This document shows, in pieces, positions 1 to 7,907 of a DNA stretch of 64,000 bases; position 1 is the first letter of the stretch; each line of letters begins with the position of its first letter. Made by a program: the position numbers and the translations under genes. Source of the DNA: Bacteroidales bacterium (lineage in GTDB: Bacteria > Bacteroidota > Bacteroidia > Bacteroidales > Lentimicrobiaceae); the NCBI GenBank assembly GCA_016709025.1, contig JADJEQ010000046.1:1-64000 (forward strand), in the 5' to 3' direction. Under the pieces are notes generated by a model that was given only the letters and a program-made list of their open reading frames with translations, was not told the origin of the DNA and did not search any database.

Positions 1-16
1 AAGTAAGGTAGAATTA

Positions 17-54
17 TGTCCGGTTTTACAGGCTCTTTGTTTCATAACCGGACA
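17..54. repeat. Inverted repeat upstream of lysS
   Basis: Arms TGTCCGGTT (17-25) and AACCGGACA (46-54) are perfectly complementary with a 20 nt loop. It may be the 3' hairpin of a gene left of the window or part of the lysS leader region. There is no T tract, so I do not call it a terminator. Confidence 0.4.
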
Positions 55-111
55 CCTGAAAGTGGTTCCGGTACCCGGGTCTGCCTGCCTTTTCCCTAAA
101 AGCAAAATCCC

Positions 112-119
112 TATCTTTG
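112..119 (+). promoter_or_regulatory. Promoter -7 box for lysS
   Basis: TATCTTTG matches the Bacteroidota sigma-ABfr -7 consensus TAnnTTTG and ends 16 nt before the lysS ATG, giving a very short leader. The -33 element is weak (TTTT at 90-93). Confidence 0.6.
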
Positions 120-135
120 CAAAAAATTTCAACCT

Positions 136-1869
136 ATGAATCCGGAACTGAGCGAACAGGAAGCAATCCGCAGGGAATCACTTAAAGAACTCGAAAAACT
201 TGGTATCAACGCATATCCGGCCGAAGCTTATGAGGTAAATATAAGCACTTCGGAAATTCACAAAAACTTTCCAACCGACAGTACGCTTTATCAGGATATC
301 AGCATTGCCGGCCGTATTATGACCCGCCGCATCATGGGTGCAGCATCCTTTGTCGACCTGCAGGACTCCTCCGGACGGATTCAATTGTATATCAAGCGCG
401 ATGATATCTGTCCTGGTGAGGATAAAACGCTCTACAACACGGTGTTTAAAAGGTTGCTTGATATTGGTGACATCATCGGGGTAACCGGTTTTGTCTTTAT
501 AACCCAGATGGGTGAAATCTCAATCCATGTTAAGTCTCTGAAACTGCTTAGCAAATCACTGCGCGTATTGCCTGTTGTTAAGGAAAAGGATGACCAGGTA
601 TTCGATGCCTTCAGCGATCCTGAAGCACGATACCGGCAACGCTATGTTGACCTGATCGTAAATCCAGAAATCCGTGATGTGTTTGTAAAAAGAAGCCGCA
701 TCATCAATACCATGCGCGCTTTTTTCAATGAAAAAGGTTACCTCGAAGTGGAGACTCCCATTCTGCAGCCCATTCCCGGAGGAGCAGCTGCCCGGCCTTT
801 CATTACGCATCACAATGCGTTGGATATGCCGCTTTACCTGCGTGTTGCCGATGAATTGTATCTGAAGAAGCTGATTGTTGGCGGGTTCGATGGTGTTTAC
901 GAGTTTGCCAAGGACTTCCGGAATGAAGGCATGGATCGTACCCACAACCCTGAGTTTACTGTTCTTGAGATCTATGTGGCTTACAAGGACTATTTCTGGA
1001 TGATGGAGTTTACCGAAACCATGCTTGAACGTGTTGCCATGAGCCTGCATAACCAAACAACGGTGCAGGTTGGTGACAGGTCAATCGATTTTAAGAGTCC
1101 CTTCCGTCGCCTCACCATGTCAGATGCCATCATGCAGTACGCAGGGATTGATATCAATGGAAAGTCTGAAGATGATCTTCGGTTAATCTGTAAAGAACTT
1201 GGCGTAGAAACCAATCCGGCCATGGGCAAAGGCAAGCTGATCGATGCGATTTTCGGTGAAAAGTGCGAGGAGCATCTTGTTCAGCCTACTTTTATCATGG
1301 ATTATCCCATCGAAATGTCGCCCTTGTGCAAGCGCCACCGCTCAAACCCGGAACTAACGGAGCGTTTTGAGTTGTTTGTAAATGGTAAGGAACTCTGCAA
1401 TGCCTATTCCGAGTTGAACGATCCGATCGATCAGCTTGACCGTTTCCAGGACCAGCTGAACCTTTCGCAAAAAGGAGACGATGAGGCCATGTTCATCGAT
1501 ATGGACTTTGTGCGTGCACTGGAATATGGTATGCCAACCTGTTCAGGCATGGGTATCGGCATCGACCGTTTAACGATGTTCATGACAAACCAGCCATCAA
1601 TTCAGGATGTGCTCTTCTTCCCGCAGATGCGTCCGGAGAAAAAAGCTCCGCCTGCCGGCGATACCGACGATGCCTTTGTTGCGATCGGAGTGCCGGAAGC
1701 ATGGGTGCCCGCGTTGCGTAAATACGGGTTTAAAACAGTTGTTGAGTTAAAAGCAGCCAATCCCAACAAACTTCTGAACGACCTTGGTGGCCTGCGTAAG
1801 AAGATGAAACTGGATATTCCGGCTTTAAAACTCGAGGAGATTCAAGCCTGGGTTAACAGTGAAAAGTGA
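136..1869 (+). CDS. lysS: Lysyl-tRNA synthetase, class II
   Basis: Charges tRNA-Lys with lysine in the cytoplasm. The 577 aa protein has the N-terminal OB-fold anticodon-binding domain (about 55-150) and a class II catalytic core: motif 1 around RYVDLIVNPEIR, motif 2 FRNEGMDRTHNPEF and motif 3 GMGIGIDRLTMF. The core ends near residue 505. A further ~70 residues (DDAFVAIGVPEAWVPALRKYGF onward) form a helix-hairpin-helix-like tail that bacterial LysRS of about 500 aa lacks, but which I recall from other Bacteroidota enzymes. The ATG at 136 lies directly behind a good -7 box. The last codons (AGT GAA AAG TGA) are themselves the first unit of a heptamer array that continues into the spacer. Confidence 0.97.
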   Translation: MNPELSEQEAIRRESLKELEKLGINAYPAEAYEVNISTSEIHKNFPTDSTLYQDISIAGRIMTRRIMGAASFVDLQDSSGRIQLYIKRDDICPGEDKTLYNTVFKRLLDIGDIIGVTGFVFITQMGEISIHVKSLKLLSKSLRVLPVVKEKDDQVFDAFSDPEARYRQRYVDLIVNPEIRDVFVKRSRIINTMRAFFNEKGYLEVETPILQPIPGGAAARPFITHHNALDMPLYLRVADELYLKKLIVGGFDGVYEFAKDFRNEGMDRTHNPEFTVLEIYVAYKDYFWMMEFTETMLERVAMSLHNQTTVQVGDRSIDFKSPFRRLTMSDAIMQYAGIDINGKSEDDLRLICKELGVETNPAMGKGKLIDAIFGEKCEEHLVQPTFIMDYPIEMSPLCKRHRSNPELTERFELFVNGKELCNAYSELNDPIDQLDRFQDQLNLSQKGDDEAMFIDMDFVRALEYGMPTCSGMGIGIDRLTMFMTNQPSIQDVLFFPQMRPEKKAPPAGDTDDAFVAIGVPEAWVPALRKYGFKTVVELKAANPNKLLNDLGGLRKKMKLDIPALKLEEIQAWVNSEK

Positions 1870-2110
1870 AGAGTGAAGAGTGAAAAGTGAAAGGGAGAGT
1901 GAGATAAGGAAGTATTAGTGAGAGATGAGATGAGTGAAAAAAGTGAAGAGTGAAAAGTGAAGAGTGAAGAAAAAATGAGTAGTGAGAAGAGACTTAGAGA
2001 TGAAGTGAGGGAGATTGGGAGTGAAAGGGAGAGCGTAAGAGTGAAAGAGTGGTAAGTGAAAAAAGTGAGTCGGAGGTAAGAAGTAGGAAGTAAGAGGTAA
2101 GAGGTAAGGC
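1858..2110. repeat. Heptamer microsatellite (AGTGAAR) from the lysS stop
   Basis: The unit AGTGAAA/AGTGAAG is repeated in 7 bp register starting inside the last lysS codons, then recurs more loosely (also as GTAAGAG units at about 2078-2107). Long open frames here come only from low complexity; I see no gene between 1870 and 2844. Confidence 0.8.
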
Positions 2111-2160
2111 GACTGAGTGACGGAGTGACGAAGAGACTGTGTGACTGAGAGAAAAGGAGA
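2108..2160. repeat. Octamer microsatellite (GACNNAGW)
   Basis: Units GACTGAGT, GACGGAGT, GACGAAGA, GACTGTGT and GACTGAGA follow each other with exact 8 bp spacing. The same octad family recurs at about 2305-2370, 2421-2460 (reverse strand), 2618-2660 and after each copy of the composite repeat near 31.3-31.6 kb. Confidence 0.75.
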
Positions 2161-2250
2161 AGCCCTGAAAGGGCGAAACATCTTAACCGTGGGCGAAGCG
2201 AAGCCCACGGATACTCAAACCAATAAGAAAAAAAGCCCTGAAAGGGCGGA
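2160..2250. repeat. REP-like element with GCCCTGAAAGGGC hairpins
   Basis: Two copies of the small hairpin GCCCTGAAAGGGC (about 2162-2174 and 2235-2247) flank a second stem, GTGGGCGAAGCGAAGCCCAC. The arrangement resembles REP/BIME-type intergenic elements mobilised in trans by Y1 (RAYT) transposases; no RAYT gene lies in this window. Confidence 0.55.
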
Positions 2251-2299
2251 ACTATCCGAAGATACAATGATACATGGAGACATGGAGAAGGGAGAATAT

Positions 2300-2370
2300 G
2301 GTGCCTGAGAGACAGGGTGACATAGTGACTGAGAAACGAAGTGACCAGGTGACGAAGTGATATAGTAGTT
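2300..2370. repeat. Octamer microsatellite, second array
   Basis: GACAGGGT, GACATAGT, GACTGAGA, AACGAAGT, GACCAGGT, GACGAAGT and GATATAGT run in 8 bp steps. The pattern GAC-N2-RG-W is kept while the two middle bases vary. Confidence 0.7.
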
Positions 2371-2420
2371 CGGAGGGAGTAAAGCAAGAAACCAGTTGCC
2401 AGACCCAAAATTACGGTGAA

Positions 2421-2579
2421 GTCTCTTAGTCTCCGAGTCTCTTAATCTCTTAGTCCCGCTGTCTGTCGAATCGAAGACGTAAATTTCCCGGTTAGTTCCA
2501 TGCCCCATGCCCCTTGCCCCTGTGCCCTGCGCCCTGTGCCCTGTGCCCTGTGCCCTGTGCCAGGAAGGGACGAGGGACG
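2421..2579 (-). repeat. Composite repeat, copy A (octads, linker, heptads, box)
   Basis: On the plus strand: octads AGTCTCTT (2421-2460), a linker CGAAGACGTAAATTTCCCGG (from about 2472), heptads of the GCCCTGT type (about 2500-2561), then the box AGGAAGGGACGAGGGACG (2562-2579). The same order, with the linker well conserved, occurs in copies at 2718-2844 and, reversed, at 31236-31400 and 31456-31622. Confidence 0.7.
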
Positions 2580-2717
2580 TTCTATTCAAGGGAAAATCCT
2601 GCCATAATGTAACTGACAAGGAGACAAGGAGAATGGGGGACAAGGAGAGAAAAAGTGAAAAGTGAAGAGAAAGGGAAAGTGAAGAGTAAAAGTAAAGAAA
2701 GTCGCTAAAGGCGAATC

Positions 2718-2844
2718 TGCTAATTGGCTAATTAACCAAGCCAGACCGAAGACGTAAATTTCCCGGTTTGTTCCATGCCCCATGCCCCATGCCCCATGCC
2801 CTGCCCTGTGCCCTGTGCCCTGCCCTGCCCTGCGCCCTGTGCCA
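2718..2844 (-). repeat. Composite repeat, copy B, abutting a stop codon
   Basis: Octads CTAATTGG/CTAATTAA, the linker (about 2745-2773, CCGAAGACGTAAATTTCCCGG-like) and heptads (2774-2843) run up to the stop codon (2845-2847) of the minus-strand hydrolase-like gene. Read on that gene's sense strand, the heptads (ACAGGGC type) begin directly after TAA. Confidence 0.7.
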
Positions 2845-3993
2845 TTACCTCAGAAAGGCCACTGCCTTCCCAAATACCGTGTCGAAACTCTGATCAACCA
2901 TCTGACTGTCTCCAATCAATGGAAAAGGATTTTCATGAGAATAGGCATAAGGAAAATCGAGTATTTCCCTTTGAGAACTTCCCAGCAATTCTGCAATTCC
3001 TGATGGCGGGATCACCAGGTCTTTTTTAAGTCCTATGGTGTGGATTCTGTCAGCCATTCTCATGAAGCGGTCTTTCCGCCATAAGGGGAAATTACTGCTG
3101 CTGATCATTGCTCTGAAGGCCTGGCCGGATTGCTGGTTAGTAATCATATCTGCAAGAGGCCCTTTGCTTTTCATCTCGCGGTCGAACTGCCGGAGGTAAT
3201 AAAACCGGAGCTTTATAAAAGCCTCCTCATCCATGATCAGCTTCGAGACTCCATTCATACTGTTAAAGGGGGCTCCTCCGCACAACATAAATAACCTGGA
3301 TTCAGAGAACAGGTCATCACCATACGTAAGCATCATAATCTGGGCAAGAAAGGCGCCAATGGAATAAGCAAAAAAATCGGCTGACGTTCCTTTAATGAAC
3401 AGGGGATGGTTCCCGGCCTGAATTGAAGTGACCAGACTCTTCAGATCATCCAGACTCTGTCTGCCCGAAGTGAAAAATCGCAGAGGTTGTTGACTCAGCC
3501 TGATACTCAGGGCCAGATTGGCGAAGGTGGCCGAACGGTTTCGCTGATTGCGTAAGCGGGTTTTAGGCAGCATAGCCGACATCAGCCGGGGGTTGCTCCA
3601 GGAAGCCGGCGAACGGTTCATATGAAAAGAAATAGGGAAAAGAATCACAGGGCGCTGCAGTTCTTCAGCCAACTTTACGGCCCAGGGAAGGTATTTTGAC
3701 CAGCTTCGCTCATTGAGGCCATGCAACAAAATAACAGCCCGGTTAAATTCTGATCTGCCAATTGGATAAATGACCGGATAGTTAAATGAAAGGTTTTCGG
3801 GAATAAGCTCATCATCGGGTACATCCAGCGAATATTCTGTAATAGTCCCGGGCCGGATTGTATGGTTGCCTGGTGGTAACACCGAAGAAAAACCAAACTG
3901 ACTGAGCTGCACGCCGAATTCCGGAAGGCTTATCTCAGTTTCTTCCGGTTTGAAACGGTTTGTCAGGATTTTATATGCTGCGGTGTAATTCAT
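2845..3993 (-). CDS. Alpha/beta-hydrolase-fold protein of unknown substrate
   Basis: A 382 aa cytoplasmic protein without signal peptide. It shows AVILLHGLNERSW (about 85-97), the beta-strand/oxyanion HG motif of alpha/beta hydrolases, and FFAYSIGAFLAQIM, a nucleophile-elbow-like turn in which Ser sits in AYSIG instead of the usual GxSxG. A C-terminal DFPYAYSHENPFP may carry the catalytic His. I do not recognise a characterised homologue; a Bacteroidota-restricted DUF family is likely. The variant elbow means activity is unproven. The gene stands alone and converges on the lysS spacer. Confidence 0.75.
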   Translation of the reverse strand: MNYTAAYKILTNRFKPEETEISLPEFGVQLSQFGFSSVLPPGNHTIRPGTITEYSLDVPDDELIPENLSFNYPVIYPIGRSEFNRAVILLHGLNERSWSKYLPWAVKLAEELQRPVILFPISFHMNRSPASWSNPRLMSAMLPKTRLRNQRNRSATFANLALSIRLSQQPLRFFTSGRQSLDDLKSLVTSIQAGNHPLFIKGTSADFFAYSIGAFLAQIMMLTYGDDLFSESRLFMLCGGAPFNSMNGVSKLIMDEEAFIKLRFYYLRQFDREMKSKGPLADMITNQQSGQAFRAMISSSNFPLWRKDRFMRMADRIHTIGLKKDLVIPPSGIAELLGSSQREILDFPYAYSHENPFPLIGDSQMVDQSFDTVFGKAVAFLR

Positions 3994-4152
3994 TTTTAAA
4001 GGGAAATTTTATACAAAGGAAATTCAGAGCTGGTCAGAATACAAAAAAATGGGTTTTAGGCAGTGGTTTTGGGACAAAGGCGGCTATGCAGGGGTAAAAC
4101 CGGGTATTTTGGGGTGAAATTGTGACAGAAGTTTTTAGTCCTGGTTTACTGT

Positions 4153-4186
4153 TTTGAAGTTTTTGCTGCTTTTAGCCCTACCTTTG
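4153..4186 (+). promoter_or_regulatory. Promoter of the LytTR gene (decides the start)
   Basis: TTTG (4153-4156), 22 nt spacer, TACCTTTG (4179-4186). The -7 box ends one base before an ATG at 4188, so transcription should begin around 4192 and that ATG would be outside the mRNA. The next in-frame ATG at 4212 is the better start. Confidence 0.6.
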
Positions 4187-4211
4187 TATGAATCATTCAT
4201 CGTTTCGAAGT

Positions 4212-5054
4212 ATGTTCGACCTGCAAAAACCGATCCCTGCCTATCTTCTCGAAAAGAGGAACATCGTTACGCTGATTCTGTTTACGGCTGCTTTTGCATT
4301 GATTTTTATCAATGTTTATGCGCCTTTTGGGGTAGATGTATGGTTTAATGTCACGCGATGGACTCTACTCCTGTATTCGAGCATCATCACTTTAACCGGC
4401 GTTTTGGTGGTGGTCATCAGCAGGATTATTATGTATCACAGCAGGCACAGGTTTACCATCCGGCTTTGGCAATACCTGATATGGGTGATGGCTGAGGTTT
4501 TTTTTATGGGCCTGTTCTATAGTTTGTATCAAAAACTGATACTGGCCGATGTTCGTTTTTTGCCGGATATTGTGGTCGTTTCTGTGCAGAATACAGCCCT
4601 GGTTCTGTTGCTTCCCTATTCGGTGTTGTGGCTCTACTTTTCATGGTCTGAAAACAAACGCAAACTTGAATCATTCGGACAGGCTCAGGTTCAGGAGTCA
4701 CAGAAAGGAATGATCCATTTCAATGATGAAAGAGGCATACTGCGCCTTTCGGTTAAAATCGAACACCTTCTTTACCTGGAGGCAGCAGATAATTACATCT
4801 ACATTCACTTCCTCGACAATGGGCTACCAGAAAGACATTTGCTGCGCAACAATCTGAAAAAGCTGAGTGAAGAGCTGGAAAATTCTCCGTTGGTGCGTTG
4901 TCACCGTTCGTTTATGGTTAACAGCGACAAAGTTAAACTGATCAGAAGGGGTAAAGATGGATTGTTGCTTGAACTTGATCTGCCTGAGCTGCTAACCATC
5001 CCCGTATCAAATACATATGTAGATGGTGTGATGCATGCCTTTGCCCGGGACTAG
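4212..5054 (+). CDS. Membrane-anchored LytTR-family transcription regulator
   Basis: The N-terminal half has four hydrophobic segments (LILFTAAFALIFINVYAPF, LLLYSSIITLTGVLVVVIS, a third around YLIWVMAEVFFMGLFYSLY and a fourth around VQNTALVLLLPYSVLWLYF). A LytTR DNA-binding domain follows (about the last 105 residues): RLSVKIEHLLYLEAADNYIYIHF, HLLRNNLKKLSEEL and PLVRCHRSFMVNSDKV are its signature segments. LytTR proteins bind direct repeats upstream of target genes. This type has no receiver domain, so the signal is probably sensed in the membrane. I start it at 4212 because of the promoter position; 4188 would add eight residues. No partner gene is adjacent. Confidence 0.88.
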   Translation: MFDLQKPIPAYLLEKRNIVTLILFTAAFALIFINVYAPFGVDVWFNVTRWTLLLYSSIITLTGVLVVVISRIIMYHSRHRFTIRLWQYLIWVMAEVFFMGLFYSLYQKLILADVRFLPDIVVVSVQNTALVLLLPYSVLWLYFSWSENKRKLESFGQAQVQESQKGMIHFNDERGILRLSVKIEHLLYLEAADNYIYIHFLDNGLPERHLLRNNLKKLSEELENSPLVRCHRSFMVNSDKVKLIRRGKDGLLLELDLPELLTIPVSNTYVDGVMHAFARD

Positions 5055-5090
5055 TAGTTTCATGAATAATTTCTTGATATTTTAATGGAT

Positions 5091-5152
5091 GTCACGCTGA
5101 GCGGAGTCGAAGCGCATCGCTCTGTCTATCCTTCGACTCCGCTCAGGATGAC
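5091..5152. repeat. Inverted repeat (GAGCGGAGTCGAAG family)
   Basis: Arms CTGAGCGGAGTCGAAG (5097-5112) and CTTCGACTCCGCTCAG (5131-5146) are perfectly complementary, flanked by GTCACG and GATGAC. A single related arm (CCCTGAGCGTAGTCGAAGG) is at about 31703-31721. The position downstream of the LytTR gene suits a REP-like element or RNA hairpin. Confidence 0.65.
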
Positions 5153-5348
5153 AGTGGTGAGGGGCATTTTATAATAGAACGTCAATATATATTGCTTTTT
5201 ATGAAATAAATTACACCTCAGACTAACAGACATCCTGAGTCCAGCATATGTGGGAAAGGATACTTTCTCATTTTTTTCCAGATACGAACCTAAACTAAAC
5301 AACATTGGAATCTATATGAACATCAGGCTTCGGAATATTTGCATATTA
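5153..5348. other. AT-rich spacer, nothing recognised
   Basis: Non-coding stretch between the inverted repeat and the next promoter. I see no RNA gene or conserved motif in it. Confidence 0.5.
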
Positions 5349-5380
5349 TTTGGATTCCGCTGCCGTTCTTCGTATATTTA
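5349..5380 (+). promoter_or_regulatory. Promoter of the 237 aa hypothetical gene
   Basis: TTTG (5349-5352), 20 nt, TATATTTA (5373-5380), close to the TTTG/TAnnTTTG consensus. Transcription from here excludes an upstream in-frame ATG at 5339 and supports the start at 5414. Confidence 0.55.
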
Positions 5381-5413
5381 ACCGTTATATTCATCCCACA
5401 AACAGGTTTCAAT

Positions 5414-6127
5414 ATGGAAGCAAATATTGTATACGAAAAATTCGGCGGTTTGTTGAAGGAAGAGCCATTGTCATGTGTCGATCACAGCATTTTGTTACCC
5501 AACACCTGTGTGCTGGAATCGGTAACCCCTTTTCTTGGCTATTACAACGAAGCGCCAGGATCCATTAAACCATTATACCTATATCTGGTTTTGGAAGGTG
5601 ACTGCTCATTTGAAAAAACAATGAGGGCATCCCATAAAATTAAAAGGACATTTAAACATCCCTTCGATGCAGTTGCAGGTACTGTTAGCCTGTTTGGGCA
5701 GCAAAATCAGGTTATCAGGGTCAGAAACCTGGACGATTTCAGCCACGTCGGTTTGCTTCAAAAGGCATTTCTTGATGAAGGAATTGTTTTTAAAAAGAAA
5801 ATCAGGAAAATCGACAATGAAAATGCCCTGATAAGTCTTACAAAATTTTTCTACCTGGAGCCCGTCGGAGAGTTGATGTATTTCGACAAAAGCCAGCCCC
5901 ACCATGGTTATTTCATCATACCCCGGTATGTTTCCTGGGAAGACTTTAAGGATCTTACAAAAGAGGTGAAATACGACACAGATCTTTTATTTTTTGATTC
6001 AGCAAAAGCCTTTTTCTGCGAAAATCACAGCATCACTGAGATAGTAAGGATCTACCGTGAGAACCTGACCGTTGACAAACTCAAGGCCATCAGAGACAGA
6101 TACTTAAAACTAATGAAACCCACATGA
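5414..6127 (+). CDS. Hypothetical protein
   Basis: A soluble protein of 237 aa beginning MEANIVYEKFGGLLKEE. There is no signal peptide, transmembrane segment or motif I can assign. Visible features are a mixed alpha/beta composition, a basic stretch KIKRTFKHP and an aromatic-rich C-terminal half (HHGYFIIPRYVSWEDF). The upstream in-frame ATG at 5339 would add a hydrophobic 25-residue leader, but it lies in front of the likely promoter. The gene is flanked by inverted repeats on both sides and is not in an operon. Function unknown. Confidence 0.7.
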   Translation: MEANIVYEKFGGLLKEEPLSCVDHSILLPNTCVLESVTPFLGYYNEAPGSIKPLYLYLVLEGDCSFEKTMRASHKIKRTFKHPFDAVAGTVSLFGQQNQVIRVRNLDDFSHVGLLQKAFLDEGIVFKKKIRKIDNENALISLTKFFYLEPVGELMYFDKSQPHHGYFIIPRYVSWEDFKDLTKEVKYDTDLLFFDSAKAFFCENHSITEIVRIYRENLTVDKLKAIRDRYLKLMKPT

Positions 6128-6171
6128 ATTGCGTTCGCAAACACTTATGTAATTAATTATCAAACATGTGG

Positions 6172-6227
6172 GCCTGCCTGACTGCCAGTTTCAGGCAGGC
6201 AGGTTCCCCGCCTGCGTCGGGCAGGCA
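6172..6227. repeat. GCAGGC-rich double hairpin
   Basis: GCCTGCCTGA (6172-6181) pairs with TCAGGCAGGC (6191-6200). A second small stem CCTGC-GTCGG-GCAGG follows at about 6211-6225. It sits between convergent genes and could end transcription from both, although no T tract follows. A related GCCTGCCGGCTGGCAGG motif occurs near 54100. Confidence 0.55.
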
Positions 6228-6268
6228 TCCGACCTTTAAAATCAAAATGATTGACGGATGAAATAGTA

Positions 6269-6814
6269 TTACTGATCAGATTCAGACCTTAAATCCCGGA
6301 TCAGCAGGCTGTCAGCCCCTGATTTAAGGGTTTTAACCTGGTTTGTCAGATCGTTGGGCACAGTTGGTGACAACACATATTGAAAGATCAACCATTGTCC
6401 ATCCTTTTTTTGTAAGACACCCGAGCCCCGGCACAATCCCATTCCGGTTTCGAGCAGCTCGTCGAACCAGGCAAATTCGCCGGTTTCGCTCAGGTAAATA
6501 TGGCGGTTGACTTTCTTCAGATTCCATCCCTTTTTCTTTTCAAAATACGGTTTGCTCCATGTGCTGAATGCATTGGTTGTCCAGTATTCGGTGGCATCTG
6601 TGCCGATGTAGATGCCATCAATGTCCATAGCTCCGATGTAGGCTGCATGGTCTGATACTGCTGCGCTTTCATGCCATTGGCTGATGAACGTGTTTAATTC
6701 TGAAATTACCTGGTCGTCTGTTTCTATGGATGGACGGCTACCGGTACACCCGCTGAAAAAAAACAGGAATCCGGAAAATAACAGGAATAGTGATGAAATA
6801 CGCTGGTTTTTCAT
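6269..6814 (-). CDS. NTF2/SnoaL-like lipoprotein
   Basis: Begins with MKNQRISSLFLLFSGFLF and a lipobox-like FFSGC, so it is probably a lipoprotein of about 180 aa. The body fits the SnoaL/DUF4440 class of the NTF2-like fold: an N-terminal helix (ISELNTFISQWHESAAVSD), the YIGTDATEYWT segment, WSKPYFEKKKGW and a terminal beta sheet ending in GQWLIFQYVLS. Such proteins bind or turn over small molecules in a conical pocket; the ligand cannot be inferred. An upstream in-frame ATG at 6841 would put nine residues ahead of the signal sequence, so I chose 6814. Confidence 0.8.
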   Translation of the reverse strand: MKNQRISSLFLLFSGFLFFFSGCTGSRPSIETDDQVISELNTFISQWHESAAVSDHAAYIGAMDIDGIYIGTDATEYWTTNAFSTWSKPYFEKKKGWNLKKVNRHIYLSETGEFAWFDELLETGMGLCRGSGVLQKKDGQWLIFQYVLSPTVPNDLTNQVKTLKSGADSLLIRDLRSESDQ

Positions 6815-6873
6815 GTTTGAAAATTTGAGTGAAAGTAGCAAATTAACCCTGACATTTTAAGTATTAGTACTGA

Positions 6874-6904
6874 TTGACATTGATTTAATCAATGATTACT
6901 TTTG
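6874..6904 (+). promoter_or_regulatory. Promoter of the T9SS LamG-like gene
   Basis: TTG (6874-6876), 20 nt spacer, TACTTTTG (6897-6904), a good match to the Bacteroidota consensus, 22 nt before the ATG at 6927. Confidence 0.65.
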
Positions 6905-6926
6905 ATTCATCAAAAAACCTGTAAAA

Positions 6927-7883
6927 ATGAAAAAGATACTTCTCTTTATTGCTGCACTGGGCTTTCTTCAGTTTGTCAATGCTCAACAAACGCGTTCCTA
7001 TAATTTTGAAAACTCGCTGAATGAAACAGGCGGAAATGGTCCGGCCCTTACCGTGCTTGGAAATACCGGAAATTTTGTGGTGGAAACGCTCAATGAAATC
7101 AATGGAACAACCAAAACCGTATACCGGTTTGAAGCAAATTCAGGTCTGCAGTTCAATGATCAGGCAGCTGGAAATTTTCTTGGAGGCAATTATACCATTG
7201 AAATATATTTTGTTTTTGATAACCTGTCGAGCTGGAAGAGGGTTGTTGACTGGAAAAACAGAAAAACCGACTGGGGTGCCTATGTTTATAATGGTAAGCT
7301 CAATTTTTACAGTATTCTCTACAGCGAAGAAGCTCCCGTTTTGGCAGGCGCGTATACCTATTATGTAATTACCCGTAATGGGGATGACAACAATGTATTG
7401 ATATATACCGATGCGGAAGTTAAAATTAATTTTACCGATAGCAACGGTGATGCCCTGATTGATGGAGACGGTATGTTAAACTTCTTCCATGATGACCTGA
7501 TGGTTCCCAATGAAGCTTCTTCAGGTGCTGTGGCAATGATTAAACTTTACGATTACCCGTTGTCGCAGGAAAAGATAACTCAGAACTGGAATGCACTTGG
7601 AAGCCAGGTGTTTGGGATAGGAAAAATACAAAATGAGCTCCCACTCGGTGTGTATCCGAATCCGGCAACAACCGGACTGAGTGTTGACCTGAAATCATTT
7701 AGCCAGGCAGAGACTCTGGTAATAAAACTATATAATTCTGATGGTCATCTGGTCTATATGGAAAAGTTATCCTGCGGAGGAATCGTTAAAGAAATTCCTG
7801 TTTCGGTTTATCCTTCAGGCATGTATTTATTGCAGGTTGAAGGATCAGGTGAGACAGGCAGGTCGCGGGTAATTATCAGGTAA
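6927..7883 (+). CDS. Secreted LamG/concanavalin-like protein with T9SS sorting domain
   Basis: 318 aa. A Sec signal peptide (MKKILLFIAALGFLQFVNAQ) is followed by a LamG-like jelly-roll domain (about 22-225; SYNFENSLNETGGNGPALT and IEIYFVFDNLSSWKRVVDWKNR are typical). A type A T9SS sorting domain covers the last ~80 residues, from LGVYPNPATTGLSVDL to GMYLLQVEG and a final RVIIR. It should cross the outer membrane through T9SS and be released or surface-anchored. LamG-type domains bind glycans or calcium, but no ligand is evident. Good promoter, single-gene unit. Confidence 0.88.
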   Translation: MKKILLFIAALGFLQFVNAQQTRSYNFENSLNETGGNGPALTVLGNTGNFVVETLNEINGTTKTVYRFEANSGLQFNDQAAGNFLGGNYTIEIYFVFDNLSSWKRVVDWKNRKTDWGAYVYNGKLNFYSILYSEEAPVLAGAYTYYVITRNGDDNNVLIYTDAEVKINFTDSNGDALIDGDGMLNFFHDDLMVPNEASSGAVAMIKLYDYPLSQEKITQNWNALGSQVFGIGKIQNELPLGVYPNPATTGLSVDLKSFSQAETLVIKLYNSDGHLVYMEKLSCGGIVKEIPVSVYPSGMYLLQVEGSGETGRSRVIIR

Positions 7884-7907
7884 AAGATCTTTTACAGACG
7901 ACAGTTT

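Noticed and set aside
1842..2783. Long open frames on the minus and plus strands after lysS
   Set aside because: They translate only heptad/octad microsatellites (Ser/Leu/Phe/His-rich), without conserved domains or promoters.
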